DNA of 64,000 nt from Kordia algicida OT-1 (GCF_000154725.1 NZ_DS544873.1:317307-381306), one strand, 5' to 3'. Shown: positions 1-8,868, numbered from the stretch's first letter. Notes: generated from the letters alone by a model not told the origin. A program made the numbers and translations.

Positions 1-119
1 TTTAAGTATTTGTGAATGAATTTTGAAAATGTGTACATTCTGCGGAAGCGATAAAATTATCAAACTGTTACATTAATACATTAAAACATCATTACACTAA
101 AGCGTCGTTACATTAGAAA

Positions 120-842
120 CTACTTCTTATATACACCGCCAGAAACAGATTTATTTTTCGCAACCGATTCTGGATTTCCGTAATAATGCACGTCTCCACC
201 GCTAGAACTGCTTGCTACTAATTTCTCAGAAACATTTACGGTAACATCTGCACCACTACTTGCCGAAGCATCGCAGTCTTTTACTTCCAATTCTTTTGCC
301 TGAATGTCACTTCCGCTGCTTGCATTTGCTACTAACGAGTTTGCGCTACCAGAAATTTTAATATCTGCACCACTCGATGTCGAACATGTTACGCTTTCTG
401 CTTTCACCTCAATTTTTACATCTGCGCCACTGTTGCTTCGTACTTCTAGCAGATCAGCAACAATAATTTCTGTCGAATAAACATCTGCGCCGCTTGTACT
501 GACAATTTTTTCAATATTCGGAACGCTCACATGTACTTTTTTCGATTTGCAACGACCAATATTTTTTTCGGTGTGAATTCTCAAAGTGCCGTTGTCAATA
601 TCCGTAGCAATAAGCGAAATAATATTTTCGTCAGCTTCCACTTCGATAGAAGGTGTTGATGACTGTGTGATGTAAACGTCTAAACCTTCGGAAGCTTTAA
701 TTTTAGTAAAAGGTTCGTCGGCGTCTCTTTCTTCCATAACAACATTTCTATTTCCAGCAACGCCAGAACTAAAATTGAAGTCGCAAGAAGTTACAAGTAA
801 GCTAATAATAGCAATGGCAATATAACGTGCTAAAGTAATCAT
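120..842 (-). CDS. DUF2807 (GIN-domain) head lipoprotein
   Basis: A 240-residue exported protein. The N-terminus is a lipoprotein signal with lipobox LVTSC, so Cys20 is the probable lipidated residue. The rest, from about residue 45, is a right-handed beta-helix-like series of short repeats rich in SSGAD and SSGSD turns, which is the pattern of the Bacteroidota DUF2807 'putative auto-transporter adhesin, head GIN domain' family. It probably sits on the outer or inner face of a membrane; the molecular role of the family is not established. It lies downstream of the PspC and PadR genes on the same strand, separated by a 174-base gap that contains a strong stem-loop, so it may be a partly uncoupled last gene of that operon. 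The ATG at 842 begins directly before the signal peptide. Confidence 0.85.
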   Translation of the reverse strand: MITLARYIAIAIISLLVTSCDFNFSSGVAGNRNVVMEERDADEPFTKIKASEGLDVYITQSSTPSIEVEADENIISLIATDIDNGTLRIHTEKNIGRCKSKKVHVSVPNIEKIVSTSGADVYSTEIIVADLLEVRSNSGADVKIEVKAESVTCSTSSGADIKISGSANSLVANASSGSDIQAKELEVKDCDASASSGADVTVNVSEKLVASSSSGGDVHYYGNPESVAKNKSVSGGVYKK

Positions 843-906
843 GATAGTAATGTTTTTATTTTTTTTGATTGATGATTTAATTTTAATACTAAAAGCTATT
901 CATGTG

Positions 907-956
907 CAATCCAACTACTAAAACTATGATGAGTAGTTTTAGTAGTAAAAGGATTG
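907..956. promoter_or_regulatory. Strong two-part stem-loop upstream of the DUF2807 gene
   Basis: A perfect 13-bp inverted repeat (914-926 with 934-946, loop TGATGAG) is enclosed by a second 6-bp pairing (CAATCC 907-912 with GGATTG 951-956). It lies between the PspC stop and the DUF2807 start. No T-run follows on the minus strand, so it does not look like a simple intrinsic terminator. RNA processing, mRNA stabilisation or an attenuator are the alternatives. Confidence 0.55.
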
Positions 957-1016
957 TGAATTGCTCATTTTTTGATTGATTTTGGTTGTTTTTAGTATTG
1001 GTTGATGGATGTTTAT

Positions 1017-2753
1017 TTAGTTGTTTGTGTTTGTAGGAACGCTATCACGTTTTACATTCACATTTACATTCTCGTCTTTATTTTTAATATTGATATCTAC
1101 TTTTTCAGAATTGATTGTGATTTCCTTAGTAGTATCTTTTTCTTTCTTGTTTTTTAGTTTTTTGATAGTACTTTCACAATCCAAACATTTTAAGTCGTTG
1201 TCAATAACTAGATAATGATTTTCTTCTTCGCCAGTTCCTAAAATATCACCTGATCCAATTGAATTTCTATGAAAAGGTTTGGTATTTTTATCCGCATAAA
1301 CGATCGTTCCTTTTGGCAAATACAAGTTGATTTCCACTTTTTGCTGATTGTGTTTATTTTCTGGATCAAACAAGAAATATCCGTCTAACTTTAAAGTATT
1401 ATTTTCAAAAGTATAATTATAATCAATTTCTTGTGCACGCCTTTTTGCTGCTGTATGATTGATTCCTCCAGCACTTTTATTAATGCGTATTCTACCAGTA
1501 TCGCTATCAGTTTGTCTTACAATTAATCGTACATCACGTGAAAATAAAATAACATCTCCATTTTCGTCATATTCTACCTCATAATCATCATAATATCGAC
1601 GCAATGATCTGTTGAAATCTTCATTTCTTACCATTTTTATCTTAATCGTATCGTTGGCAACAATTGCCAATTCTTCTTTTACAGATACAGACGTTTCAAT
1701 ATTGTGATGCAATGCGGCACTTGAAGCTAAAAATCCGATTCCGATACAAGAACCTATCCACAAAACGAATAGTGTAATTTTTGCAGGCATTCCGATGGAT
1801 TTTGAGTTTTTTACCAAAATCTTCATTCCTAAAATAAATAAGATAACCGCAGGAATTCCGAGTGCAAATAATAACAATAATCCTAAAATCCATCTTGGTG
1901 TTTCATTCAACATTCCTAAATCTCGGTAGTAAATAGATTCTTCACCAGATATTAAATCGAAATTAAAGAAGCTTACACCTAGTGCAGACATGATAACGCT
2001 GATTAAAATAGAGGCAGCAATGATGATAAAAATTACACCAAAAAACTTAGCGAAAATCTTTAAAAATACGGTCAAAATATTACCGATAGTGTCAAAGAAG
2101 GAAGCTGCGCCACTTTTGGCTCTTTGACCAACTCGATCAAAGTTTACATCGTTAAATTTTTCCTGAACATCATCAAGTCCTTCTTTGATCTTTTGCTCAA
2201 TGTTGCTGATGTTCGCGGGCTTTCCCGCCATGGCAAGTTTTTCACTTGTAGTATTTGCTTTTGGTATAATAATCCATAAAATGATGTATACTAAAATTGG
2301 CGATCCAACTCCTGCCAATACGACAATAATTGCTAATAATCGGATCCACAACGCATCAATTCCGAAGTATTGTGCTAAACCTGCGCAGACACCTCCAAGA
2401 AATTTATTATCATAATCTCTGTATAATTTTCTATGTGATGAATACGTACGTCTGTGATGCGTTTTTGGTTCGTCTTCAAAAATTACATCATCAACCAAAT
2501 AATCTTCTGGCTGTCCCATAATTTCGATGACTTCTTGTACTTCTTTCATACTGATAACTTGTCGCTCAGTTTTCATACGTTCTGAGAAAAGTTCGGCAAC
2601 TCTGGCTTCAATATCAGCGATAATTTCATCTCTACCTTGCGAGTCGGTAAAAGAGCGTTTGATAGCGTTTAAATAACGCTGCAAACTGTTATAGGCTTCT
2701 TCATCAATATGAAAAAACATATTTGCTAAATTTATATTGATTGTCTTATTCAT
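1017..2753 (-). CDS. PspC domain-containing membrane protein
   Basis: A 578-residue protein. Residues 1-95 are soluble and begin with a conserved block (NMFFHIDEEAY) seen at the start of Bacteroidota PspC proteins. Residues about 108-167 are the PspC domain (KFLGGVCAGLAQYFGID followed by a hydrophobic helix). At least three further transmembrane segments lie between about 230 and 345. The C-terminal 220 residues are probably extracytoplasmic, contain a beta-rich DUF2807-like stretch and end in a charged lysine/aspartate-rich tail. PspC proteins elsewhere sense envelope stress. The start overlaps the end of the PadR gene by 8 bases, so the two are translationally coupled, and PadR probably controls the operon. 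Confidence 0.9.
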   Translation of the reverse strand: MNKTININLANMFFHIDEEAYNSLQRYLNAIKRSFTDSQGRDEIIADIEARVAELFSERMKTERQVISMKEVQEVIEIMGQPEDYLVDDVIFEDEPKTHHRRTYSSHRKLYRDYDNKFLGGVCAGLAQYFGIDALWIRLLAIIVVLAGVGSPILVYIILWIIIPKANTTSEKLAMAGKPANISNIEQKIKEGLDDVQEKFNDVNFDRVGQRAKSGAASFFDTIGNILTVFLKIFAKFFGVIFIIIAASILISVIMSALGVSFFNFDLISGEESIYYRDLGMLNETPRWILGLLLLFALGIPAVILFILGMKILVKNSKSIGMPAKITLFVLWIGSCIGIGFLASSAALHHNIETSVSVKEELAIVANDTIKIKMVRNEDFNRSLRRYYDDYEVEYDENGDVILFSRDVRLIVRQTDSDTGRIRINKSAGGINHTAAKRRAQEIDYNYTFENNTLKLDGYFLFDPENKHNQQKVEINLYLPKGTIVYADKNTKPFHRNSIGSGDILGTGEEENHYLVIDNDLKCLDCESTIKKLKNKKEKDTTKEITINSEKVDINIKNKDENVNVNVKRDSVPTNTNN

Positions 2754-3090
2754 TAGTAGTATTTTTTTGGCGTGTTACGAGTGATACGGCATTTTGTAAA
2801 TTGTCCCAAGTGGTATTTAGTTCTTTTAGGAATAACTTTCCTGTTTCGGTGAGTCCATAGTACTTTCTAGGTGGTCCAGAAGTCGATTCTTCCCAGCGAT
2901 AACTTAATAAACCGGCATTTTTCAATCTTGTCAATAGCGGATAAATTGTTCCTTCTACGACAAGCATTTTTGCGTCTTTTAGCGTTTCGAGTATTTCTGC
3001 TACATATGCATCCTGATCTTTCAAGATGGATAAAATACAATACTCCAATACGCCTTTACGCATTTGTGCTTTTGTGTTTTCTATCTTCAT
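2746..3090 (-). CDS. PadR family transcriptional regulator
   Basis: A 114-residue winged-helix repressor of the PadR family. The recognisable core runs from the N-terminal helix (QMRKGVLEYCILSIL) through the wing motif (EGTIYPLLTRLKNAGLL) to the PRKYYGLTETGK segment. The length is typical of the short PadR-s1 subgroup, which has a helical dimerisation tail. It is the first gene of the PadR-PspC-DUF2807 set. This arrangement recurs in Bacteroidota, so it is likely an autorepressor of the envelope-stress operon. The ATG at 3090 is the only good start. Confidence 0.92.
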   Translation of the reverse strand: MKIENTKAQMRKGVLEYCILSILKDQDAYVAEILETLKDAKMLVVEGTIYPLLTRLKNAGLLSYRWEESTSGPPRKYYGLTETGKLFLKELNTTWDNLQNAVSLVTRQKNTTNE

Positions 3091-3129
3091 GTTTTCATGT
3101 GTCTTTTAATGATTCTGTTCGTTTTTTAT

Positions 3130-3237
3130 TTCGACGATGCTCAATGTGACGCGTCATAGTTTTTTTGATTGATGATTGATGATTGTTGATTTGTGTTACA
3201 TTGAGCTGTCGAAGTTTTGATTGATGATTGATGATGA
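3130..3237. repeat. Palindromic repeat with internal direct repeats
   Basis: Upstream of the PadR gene two related half-sites face each other: TTCGACGATGCTCAATGT near 3130-3147 and its near reverse complement ACATTGAGCTGTCGAA at 3198-3213. Each is followed by the same short run, TTTGATTGATGATTGATGAT, at about 3165-3185 and 3217-3237. The TTCGAC...CTCAATGT half-site is related to the palindromic motif at 8911, 45080 and 53017. It is probably an intergenic REP-like element. Confidence 0.5.
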
Positions 3238-3240
3238 TAT

Positions 3241-3705
3241 TTATTTAATAAATCTAAAGGTTAATGGATAACGATACTTTTCACCTTCATTCGCTCGCAT
3301 TGCTGCCACAATGGTGTACGTAATGTTTACTGCAAAAAATAATAAGTGACCAATTCCGACAATGATTGCAATGAATGACAAATTATACGCGTTGAATCCG
3401 TCATTAAAATTGATTGAAATATTGTTAAAATGGAAAACATCCCATGTACTAAAGTTTTGAATTTTAAAAATAAAAAAGAGCGGAAAACTTACTAAAGTTG
3501 CAATGAGTTTGTAGCAAAACAAACTTAGTTGAAAATTTATAGCTTCTTTACCATGATGATCGATATACTCAGATTCCTTCTTATACATGGTCCATAAAAT
3601 GAGCGGAACAATAAAATTTCCAAACGGAAAAAAGTATTTGCTAAAGGTTGTAGCGTGTAAAACCATCGCTACATTTTTGTCGTGTTTCGTTAGTGTTGAG
3701 TCCAT
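3241..3705 (-). CDS. DUF4870 domain-containing membrane protein
   Basis: A 154-residue small membrane protein. It has an N-terminal amphipathic region, the FPFGNFIVPLILWTMYKKES block and the EYIDHHGKEAINFQLSL motif that define DUF4870 (Tic20-like), then two or three transmembrane helices. The function of the family is unknown. The gene stands alone between the PadR promoter region and a 260-base AT-rich divergent intergenic stretch (3706-3965), in which I see no other gene. Confidence 0.85.
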   Translation of the reverse strand: MDSTLTKHDKNVAMVLHATTFSKYFFPFGNFIVPLILWTMYKKESEYIDHHGKEAINFQLSLFCYKLIATLVSFPLFFIFKIQNFSTWDVFHFNNISINFNDGFNAYNLSFIAIIVGIGHLLFFAVNITYTIVAAMRANEGEKYRYPLTFRFIK

Positions 3706-3965
3706 TACCTATTATTTTCTTATACAAATATATGGCTAAAAAAAGGTATTATGCAAAACATAGTACTAAAAATTAACAAATTATTAACATTTTTAAAAAT
3801 GTGTGTTTTTAAAAAATAATAATCAAAATAATTAGGTAAGTATTTATTTTTTAGTTGTTTATGTTTTTTGAAACTCTTTTAAAGCAGAAGTTTTTCAAAG
3901 AAAAGCTAATAGGAAATTATTTTTACCAAATTTATAAATATTGAAAATTGGCATTATATTTACTC

Positions 3966-4766
3966 ATGATGAAATTCAAAAACAGTAATATTCAATTCTT
4001 TTTCATACTTATTATATCAATATTAGTATTGGTAAGTTGTATGTCTGAACCTGATAAATATCCTGAATTGCCATTTCTGGAAGATATTGTAGATGACTCA
4101 GAAGATTTTACATTTATTATTGATGACGATTATCACAGAATATTTCTAAAAAATGGGTTATTTCTTAATAGGAACAATCAATTTACGATAGAAACTCCAG
4201 AAGGAAAAGAGGTATTTCGTATTCGCTTGAATGCGGGAATGACCAGATATATGGATTCTATTGGAAATATTTACTATAATCAATTAAAATACAAAGCGCC
4301 AGATTATAAAAAAATAGAACCTATTGTCATGATTGATATTGGTGATTCTGTAGCAGATTATGCAAAAGAAATCTATAAAGAAAATTTAGTAGACAGTATT
4401 GAGGAAATGAAGATTCGATATTATGCAAGTAAACTGCGCTCAAAGTATGATTTATTTTTAGATGATGAGGTTATACGATTTAAAAAAGATACGTTGATCC
4501 TTTACAACGTAGAAGAATTTTGCAACTTCATAAAAGAGCCAGAACCATTTGAAGAATTTGATGATAGAATACAAATAAAATCACACAGTACAGGTGGACA
4601 TTTTGGATTGCCTTGTTTTGACCATTTCTACTATTTTACTGTCGGAAAAAATAAAATAAAATTTAAATACCAAGATAAACATGCATTACAATGGAAAAAA
4701 TATACAATGAATGGTAAAACTTACGTATATAACTTTTTTGGAAAATTATATTTGGTCAACGATTAA
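3966..4766 (+). CDS. Hypothetical lipoprotein
   Basis: About 266 residues. Reading is open from a TTG at 3948, but the ATG at 3966 (or 3969) directly precedes a lipoprotein signal: KFKNSNIQ, a hydrophobic stretch, then LVLVSC, with the Cys as the probable lipidation site. The mature part is rich in Asp, Glu and Tyr and has no motif I recognise. It probably has a globular beta-rich fold and faces the periplasm. It is a single gene, with 77 bases to the next start. Confidence 0.75.
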   Translation: MMKFKNSNIQFFFILIISILVLVSCMSEPDKYPELPFLEDIVDDSEDFTFIIDDDYHRIFLKNGLFLNRNNQFTIETPEGKEVFRIRLNAGMTRYMDSIGNIYYNQLKYKAPDYKKIEPIVMIDIGDSVADYAKEIYKENLVDSIEEMKIRYYASKLRSKYDLFLDDEVIRFKKDTLILYNVEEFCNFIKEPEPFEEFDDRIQIKSHSTGGHFGLPCFDHFYYFTVGKNKIKFKYQDKHALQWKKYTMNGKTYVYNFFGKLYLVND

Positions 4767-4798
4767 TTCCGCATAGAAATTCTAAGAAAAGTACGTGT

Positions 4799-4806
4799 TA
4801 ATTTTG
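4799..4806 (+). promoter_or_regulatory. Candidate -7 box (TAATTTTG) for the DUF4442 gene
   Basis: The sequence matches the Bacteroidota -7 consensus TAnnTTTG and lies 38 bases upstream of the ATG at 4844. A convincing -33 TTG box is not obvious, so this rests on one motif. Confidence 0.35.
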
Positions 4807-4843
4807 TATTTTTCGCTAATGAATATAATGAACTTGAATTATA

Positions 4844-5311
4844 ATGGCTAAAAAACTAACTCCATCCAAAATAAACAAATTTGTACTTTTCAAACTTCCA
4901 TCGGCGTACTTTTCTGGTGTTCGTGTAAAAGAAATCACTGACGAAGCGGCAACTGTTACTGTAAAACATCGCTGGATCAATCAAAATCCTTTTAAATCCT
5001 TATACTGGGCAACACAAGGAATGGCTTCCGAGTTGGCAACTGGTGTGTTGGTCATTCAGGAAATAGAAACTTCTGGAGAAAAAATTTCGATGTTAGTCAG
5101 ATCGCAAAAAGGAACATTTACCAAAAAAGCGACAGGAAGAATTCGGTTTGTCTGTAAAGATGGATTAAAAGTTAAAGCCGCAATACAGAAAGCGATTGAA
5201 ACTGGTGAAGGTCAAAGTTTATTCTTATTTGCCGAAGGTTTTAACGAAGCTGGTGAACCTGTTTCTAATTTTGAATATGAATGGGGAATTAAACTAAGGA
5301 AGAAAAAATAG
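4844..5311 (+). CDS. DUF4442 hotdog-fold thioesterase-like protein
   Basis: A 155-residue cytoplasmic protein of the DUF4442 family, a branch of the hotdog-fold acyl-CoA thioesterase superfamily. Family features visible are the [21 protein letters not shown] segment, where the long hotdog helix begins, and a beta-strand C-terminal half ending in [14 protein letters not shown]. The substrate is unknown. The start ATG at 4844 follows a candidate -7 box. The AIM24 gene follows 79 bases later and may be co-transcribed. Confidence 0.85.
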   Translation: MAKKLTPSKINKFVLFKLPSAYFSGVRVKEITDEAATVTVKHRWINQNPFKSLYWATQGMASELATGVLVIQEIETSGEKISMLVRSQKGTFTKKATGRIRFVCKDGLKVKAAIQKAIETGEGQSLFLFAEGFNEAGEPVSNFEYEWGIKLRKKK

Positions 5312-5390
5312 TGTAACAAAAACACTTTTTTTGCATCTTATAAAAATCAATCAAACCTTCGACTTCGTTCGATGTAAAAAAACTAAAACA

Positions 5391-6191
5391 ATGACAGCAC
5401 ACGAAATTGACTACGAAATTTTCGGCGCAGAAATGCAATATGTCGAAATAGAATTAGATCCGCAAGAAGCCGTTGTGGCAGAAGCTGGAAGCTTTATGAT
5501 GATGGACGATGGCATTACGATGAATACTATTTTTGGAGATGGATCTAATCAGGAAAAAGGAATTCTTGGAAAATTATTTTCTGCGGGAAAACGAATTTTA
5601 ACAGGTGAAAGTCTCTTTATGACTTCATTTTTAAATGATAGTTCTTTTGGAGTACGCAAAGTAAGTTTTGCAGCGCCATATCCGGGGAAAATTGTTCCGA
5701 TAGACTTAACAGATTATCGCGGAAAATTCATCTGTCAAAAAGATGCTTTTTTATGTGCTGCAAAAGGTGTGACCGTAGGAATTGAATTTTCTAAAAAACT
5801 AGGTCGTGGTTTATTTGGCGGCGAAGGATTCATTATGCAAAAACTAGAAGGTGACGGAATGGCTTTCGTAAATGCTGGCGGAACGTTGGCAAGAAAACAA
5901 CTCGCTCCAGGGGAAACATTACGTGTAGATACAGGTTGTATTGTAGGTTTTACACAAGATGTAGATTATGATATTGAATTTGTTGGCGGCATTAAAAATA
6001 CACTATTTGGCGGTGAAGGAATGTTCTTTGCAACGCTAAAAGGTCCAGGAATTGTGTACATTCAATCATTACCATTCAGTCGTTTGGCAGGAAGAATCGT
6101 TGCATCTATTCCGAGAGGTGGAAATAGTAAAGGAGAAGGAAGCATTTTAGGAAGTATTGGTGATTTATTAGATGGAGATAATCGTTTTTAA
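5391..6191 (+). CDS. TIGR00266 / AIM24 family protein
   Basis: A 266-residue protein. The open frame extends to a TTG at 5331, but the ATG at 5391 ([12 protein letters not shown]) matches the usual start of the family. AIM24/TIGR00266 proteins have a double beta-helix made of glycine-rich repeats; the [17 protein letters not shown] and [16 protein letters not shown] repeats are clear here at about residues 145 and 215. The bacterial role is not firmly known; the eukaryotic namesake is mitochondrial. There is no signal peptide, so it is probably cytoplasmic. Confidence 0.9.
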   Translation: MTAHEIDYEIFGAEMQYVEIELDPQEAVVAEAGSFMMMDDGITMNTIFGDGSNQEKGILGKLFSAGKRILTGESLFMTSFLNDSSFGVRKVSFAAPYPGKIVPIDLTDYRGKFICQKDAFLCAAKGVTVGIEFSKKLGRGLFGGEGFIMQKLEGDGMAFVNAGGTLARKQLAPGETLRVDTGCIVGFTQDVDYDIEFVGGIKNTLFGGEGMFFATLKGPGIVYIQSLPFSRLAGRIVASIPRGGNSKGEGSILGSIGDLLDGDNRF

Positions 6192-6357
6192 ATCTATTAT
6201 TTAGACTCAATAAAAATGGTATAATTCTTCTTACATCTGTTAAAGTTTTGTTCAATATGTGTAAACATAAATTTTTTTACTATTTTTATGAAGCTAAATA
6301 ACATGCTTATACACGAAAACTACTCTTTAAAATTTTAACCTAAATACCTCGTTAAAT

Positions 6358-6555
6358 ATGGCAAGAGCGATGTTTGATTACACTAAGACTATACTTAAAA
6401 AAGTAAGTTTCGATCCATCACTATTTTGTAAAGAATTACAAAAAGCTTTACAACGATTGCTGCCTCACGAGATAGAAGAATTGAAAATTTGGATCAATTC
6501 TCTCGTTACAGCAAATCCACAATTAGATCAATGTTTAATTTATTTAAAACCATAA
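6358..6555 (+). CDS. Small conserved-looking hypothetical protein
   Basis: A 65-residue helical protein with a basic N-terminal half and two short amphipathic helices (CKELQKALQRLLPHEIEELKIWINSL). There is no signal peptide or membrane segment and I recognise no family. Support for a real gene is a clean ATG, a 165-base leader, protein-like composition, and an intrinsic terminator starting immediately after the stop codon. Confidence 0.65.
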   Translation: MARAMFDYTKTILKKVSFDPSLFCKELQKALQRLLPHEIEELKIWINSLVTANPQLDQCLIYLKP

Positions 6556-6558
6556 GAA

Positions 6559-6584
6559 AAGCCGCGATACGTCGCGGCTTTTTT
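6559..6584 (+). terminator. Intrinsic terminator
   Basis: A perfect 9-bp GC-rich stem (AAGCCGCGA with TCGCGGCTT, loop TACG) is followed by four more T. It begins four bases after the stop of the 65-residue ORF. Confidence 0.9.
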
Positions 6585-6593
6585 AGTATGTAT

Positions 6594-6757
6594 GATACCA
6601 ATTCAACCCTAACATGCAACCTATAAGCTTGTTCATTTGGCCTCTAAGTGCCTTGTGAAAATTTTCCGTAGCTAAGGCTATGCAAACTATTCACAGTGTT
6701 CTTAGACACCAAAGCAACTTCGCTTCTAAAGTAGCATCTTAAAGTTAAATTGATATT
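6594..6757. repeat. Candidate MITE-like element with imperfect terminal inverted repeats
   Basis: The gap between the terminator and oxyR begins with GATACCAATTCAAC (6594-6607) and ends with GTTAAATTGATATT (6744-6757), which are inverted copies at 11 of 14 positions. A second inner inverted pair (CTAAGTGCCTTGTGAA and TTCACAGTGTTCTTAG) lies inside. The segment has no coding potential. Compact folding with terminal repeats suggests a non-autonomous mobile or REP-like element; no second copy was seen in this window. Confidence 0.4.
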
Positions 6758-6762
6758 ATTTT

Positions 6763-7701
6763 TTATTGTTGTATAGGGCTGATAATTTGAACATTATGAA
6801 AAGCAATTGCGCCTCTCACAATTCCCATAATTACATTTTTTAATGCTTCAATAATCTGCATTTTCAATTCACTTTTGTGAAATAGCAAACTCACTTCACG
6901 TGCTGGACTTGGTTCTGCGAAATGGCGTAAATATTTGCGTTCTTCCTCTTTAATGTCTAAAGTGTGTAAATAGGGAAGAAGCGTCATTCCAAGATCTTCA
7001 TTCGATAATTTAATCAAGGTTTCAAAACTTCCACTTTCTAATTGAAAATGATCGTCAGCAATGGCTTTTGGCACTTTACACAAGTTAATAACGCCATCTC
7101 TAAAGCAATGTCCGTCTTCTAACAATAAAATATCATCAATATCTAAATCGGAAGTTTCGAGTTCTTTTTTGTTATATAAACGGTGATTTTCAGTAGTATA
7201 GCCGACGAAAGGTTCATAATATAAAACACGTTCTTTAATTTGATCGTTTCCGAGTGGCGTTGCGGCAATTGCAGCGTCCAAATGACCTTCGTTTAGTCTT
7301 TTAATGATTGTTTCTGTGGTTAATTCTTCTATTTTTAAATTTACTTTTGGATATTTTTTTATAAATGTTTTTAAGAACATCGGTAACAATGTGGGCATAA
7401 TTGTCGGAATGATTCCGAGTTTAAATTCGCCACCAATAAATCCTTTTTGTTGATCTACAATATCTTGCATTCTCCCAGATTCATTGACAATATTACGTGC
7501 TTGCTCTACGATTTTTTTGCCAATCTCGGTAAGCTGAATTGGTTTTTTGCTTCGGTCAAAAATCTGAATTTCCAATTCGTCTTCTAACTTCTGAATTTGC
7601 ATACTAAGTGTTGGCTGCGTTACAAATGATTTTTGTGCGGCTAAGGTAAAGTTTTGGTGTTCGGCTACTGCCAAAACATATTGTAGTTGAGTAATGGTCA
7701 T
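6763..7701 (-). CDS. oxyR: Hydrogen peroxide sensor, LysR-family OxyR
   Basis: A 312-residue LysR-type regulator. Residues 1-60 form the winged helix-turn-helix (LQYVLAVAEHQNFTLAAQKS, QPTLSMQIQKLE). The rest is the two-lobed sensor domain. The OxyR signature is present: Cys199 in EDGHCFRDG and Cys208 in INLC, the same spacing and even the same numbering as the redox pair of E. coli OxyR, which forms a disulfide on oxidation by H2O2. It is divergent from dps with 118 bases between starts, the classic arrangement in which OxyR controls the neighbouring peroxide-defence gene and itself. The C-terminus is about 7 residues longer than in E. coli. Confidence 0.92.
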   Translation of the reverse strand: MTITQLQYVLAVAEHQNFTLAAQKSFVTQPTLSMQIQKLEDELEIQIFDRSKKPIQLTEIGKKIVEQARNIVNESGRMQDIVDQQKGFIGGEFKLGIIPTIMPTLLPMFLKTFIKKYPKVNLKIEELTTETIIKRLNEGHLDAAIAATPLGNDQIKERVLYYEPFVGYTTENHRLYNKKELETSDLDIDDILLLEDGHCFRDGVINLCKVPKAIADDHFQLESGSFETLIKLSNEDLGMTLLPYLHTLDIKEEERKYLRHFAEPSPAREVSLLFHKSELKMQIIEALKNVIMGIVRGAIAFHNVQIISPIQQ

Positions 7702-7708
7702 GATTGTA

Positions 7709-7741
7709 ATAGCTTTAAGTGATAAAAATATAAAAACTATC
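7709..7741. promoter_or_regulatory. Possible OxyR operator between oxyR and dps
   Basis: ATAG at 7709-7712, CTAT at 7737-7740 and an inverted GATA/TATC pair (7721-7724 and 7738-7741) are spaced in a way that resembles the ATAG...CTAT half-sites of OxyR operators. The match is loose in AT-rich DNA, so this is only a candidate. Confidence 0.25.
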
Positions 7742-7776
7742 GATAAAACTTATAATAAAATACTTTAAATATTAAA

Positions 7777-7784
7777 TAAATTTG
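7777..7784 (+). promoter_or_regulatory. Candidate -7 box (TAAATTTG) of dps
   Basis: An exact match to TAnnTTTG, 35 bases before the dps ATG at 7820. It is downstream of the possible OxyR site, consistent with activation of dps under peroxide stress. Confidence 0.45.
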
Positions 7785-7819
7785 CTGTAACAAAATTAAT
7801 AACATAAATAATATTAAAA

Positions 7820-8293
7820 ATGGCCTTAAATATATTAGGACTTGATGTCCAAAAAACAGAAGATTTGGTAAACGATTTAAATGTTTTATTAGCAAACTTT
7901 CAGGTATATTATCAAAATTTACGCGGAATTCACTGGAACATAAAAGGAAAAGGATTTTTTGAGCTACACACTAAGTTTGAAGAATTGTACAACGATTCAC
8001 AAATAAAAATCGATGAAATCGCAGAGCGTGTGTTAACACTTGGTGGCGAACCTTTACATACGTTTGAAGACTATATTGCCAACGCAAAAGTTCCTGTAGG
8101 AAAGCACATTTCTAAAGATGAAAAAGCAGTAGCGTTGATTGTTTCTTCAATTTCAGAATTGTTAAAATTGGAAAGAACGTTACTAGACAAAGCTGGTGAC
8201 GCGAATGATGAAGGAACAAATGCTATGATGAGCGATTTGATTTCTGAGCAAGAAAAGACTGTTTGGATGATGAATGCTTGGTTGGGGAAGTAG
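7820..8293 (+). CDS. dps: Dps family DNA-protection ferritin-like protein
   Basis: A 157-residue Dps protein. Members form a dodecamer that oxidises Fe(II) with H2O2, stores iron and protects DNA. The inter-subunit ferroxidase residues are visible: His in RGIHWNIKG, Glu/Asp in the ELYNDSQIKIDEIAERVLTLGG helix. The short C-terminal tail (EKTVWMMNAWLGK) lacks the long lysine-rich extension of E. coli Dps. It is divergent from oxyR, which is expected to activate it, and it ends in a strong terminator. Confidence 0.93.
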   Translation: MALNILGLDVQKTEDLVNDLNVLLANFQVYYQNLRGIHWNIKGKGFFELHTKFEELYNDSQIKIDEIAERVLTLGGEPLHTFEDYIANAKVPVGKHISKDEKAVALIVSSISELLKLERTLLDKAGDANDEGTNAMMSDLISEQEKTVWMMNAWLGK

Positions 8294-8370
8294 TTTTTTG
8301 AGTTATGAGTTATGAGTTGTGAGTAAATCTCGCTAGCTCGATTTTTGACTTCTTAGAAATTATAAAATGC

Positions 8371-8400
8371 AAAAGCGATCATGTTTAGTGATCGCTTTTT
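8371..8400 (+). terminator. Intrinsic terminator after dps (bidirectional)
   Basis: An 11-bp perfect stem (AAAAGCGATCA 8371-8381 with TGATCGCTTTT 8389-8399) with a 7-base loop and flanking A and T runs. It lies between convergent dps and the DUF2141 gene, so it can serve both. A short tandem GAGTTATGAGTTATGAGTTG run precedes it at 8299-8323. Confidence 0.88.
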
Positions 8401-8439
8401 CTAATTTTTGATAGTTAGTAATTAAGGTATAAAATTGGA

Positions 8440-8868
8440 TTAAAGAATGATATTTAAAGTAACATCTTTATCGGCTACCATAAACTTAGAAGGATCAAAT
8501 TGTGGTGGTCCATAACTCATTGGATTATTAGACATTCCGTAATCTTCTTTTGGCATACCGTTTTCTTCAAAATCCATACGTCCGTTGTCGTTTTCGTCAT
8601 GAACACAACTAATAGCATACGCTCCTTTTGGAACATTGGTAAACGTAACTTTCACTGTATTACCTTCAATAGTACTTCCTGTTGCTTGGATTGGTTTTTT
8701 CTTCATAAACGTATCTTCTGTATGTAAAGCGAACAACATTTTACCTTTGTTGTTTTTGATTTTATCAACGGTAACCGTAATAGTTACACCTTCTTCTGAA
8801 GTTGTTGTTTGTGCTGTTGCTGTAAAAAGACCTGTAAAGAAAACTGCGATTAAAAGTAAATTTTTCAT
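8440..8868 (-). CDS. DUF2141 domain-containing secreted protein
   Basis: A 142-residue protein with a Sec signal peptide (MKNLLLIAVFFTGLFTATAQ, cleavage after TAQ). The mature part is the DUF2141 beta-sandwich; the typical motif AISCVHDENDNGRMDFEENGMPKE, here with the acidic EF-hand-like DENDNGRMD loop, begins near residue 85. The family is periplasmic or outer-membrane associated and of unknown function. It is a single gene. Confidence 0.88.
   Translation of the reverse strand: MKNLLLIAVFFTGLFTATAQTTTSEEGVTITVTVDKIKNNKGKMLFALHTEDTFMKKKPIQATGSTIEGNTVKVTFTNVPKGAYAISCVHDENDNGRMDFEENGMPKEDYGMSNNPMSYGPPQFDPSKFMVADKDVTLNIIL

Noticed and set aside
1-119. ACATTA-like short repeats at the left window edge
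   Set aside because: Degenerate 6-8 base repeats (TTACATTA, ATACATTA) in AT-rich DNA; too short to distinguish from chance, and the neighbouring gene on the left is not visible.
1021-1215. Plus-strand frame at the end of the PspC gene
   Set aside because: Reverse complement of the Asp/Lys/Val-rich tail of PspC, giving a Phe/Leu-rich pseudo-membrane peptide; a typical shadow.
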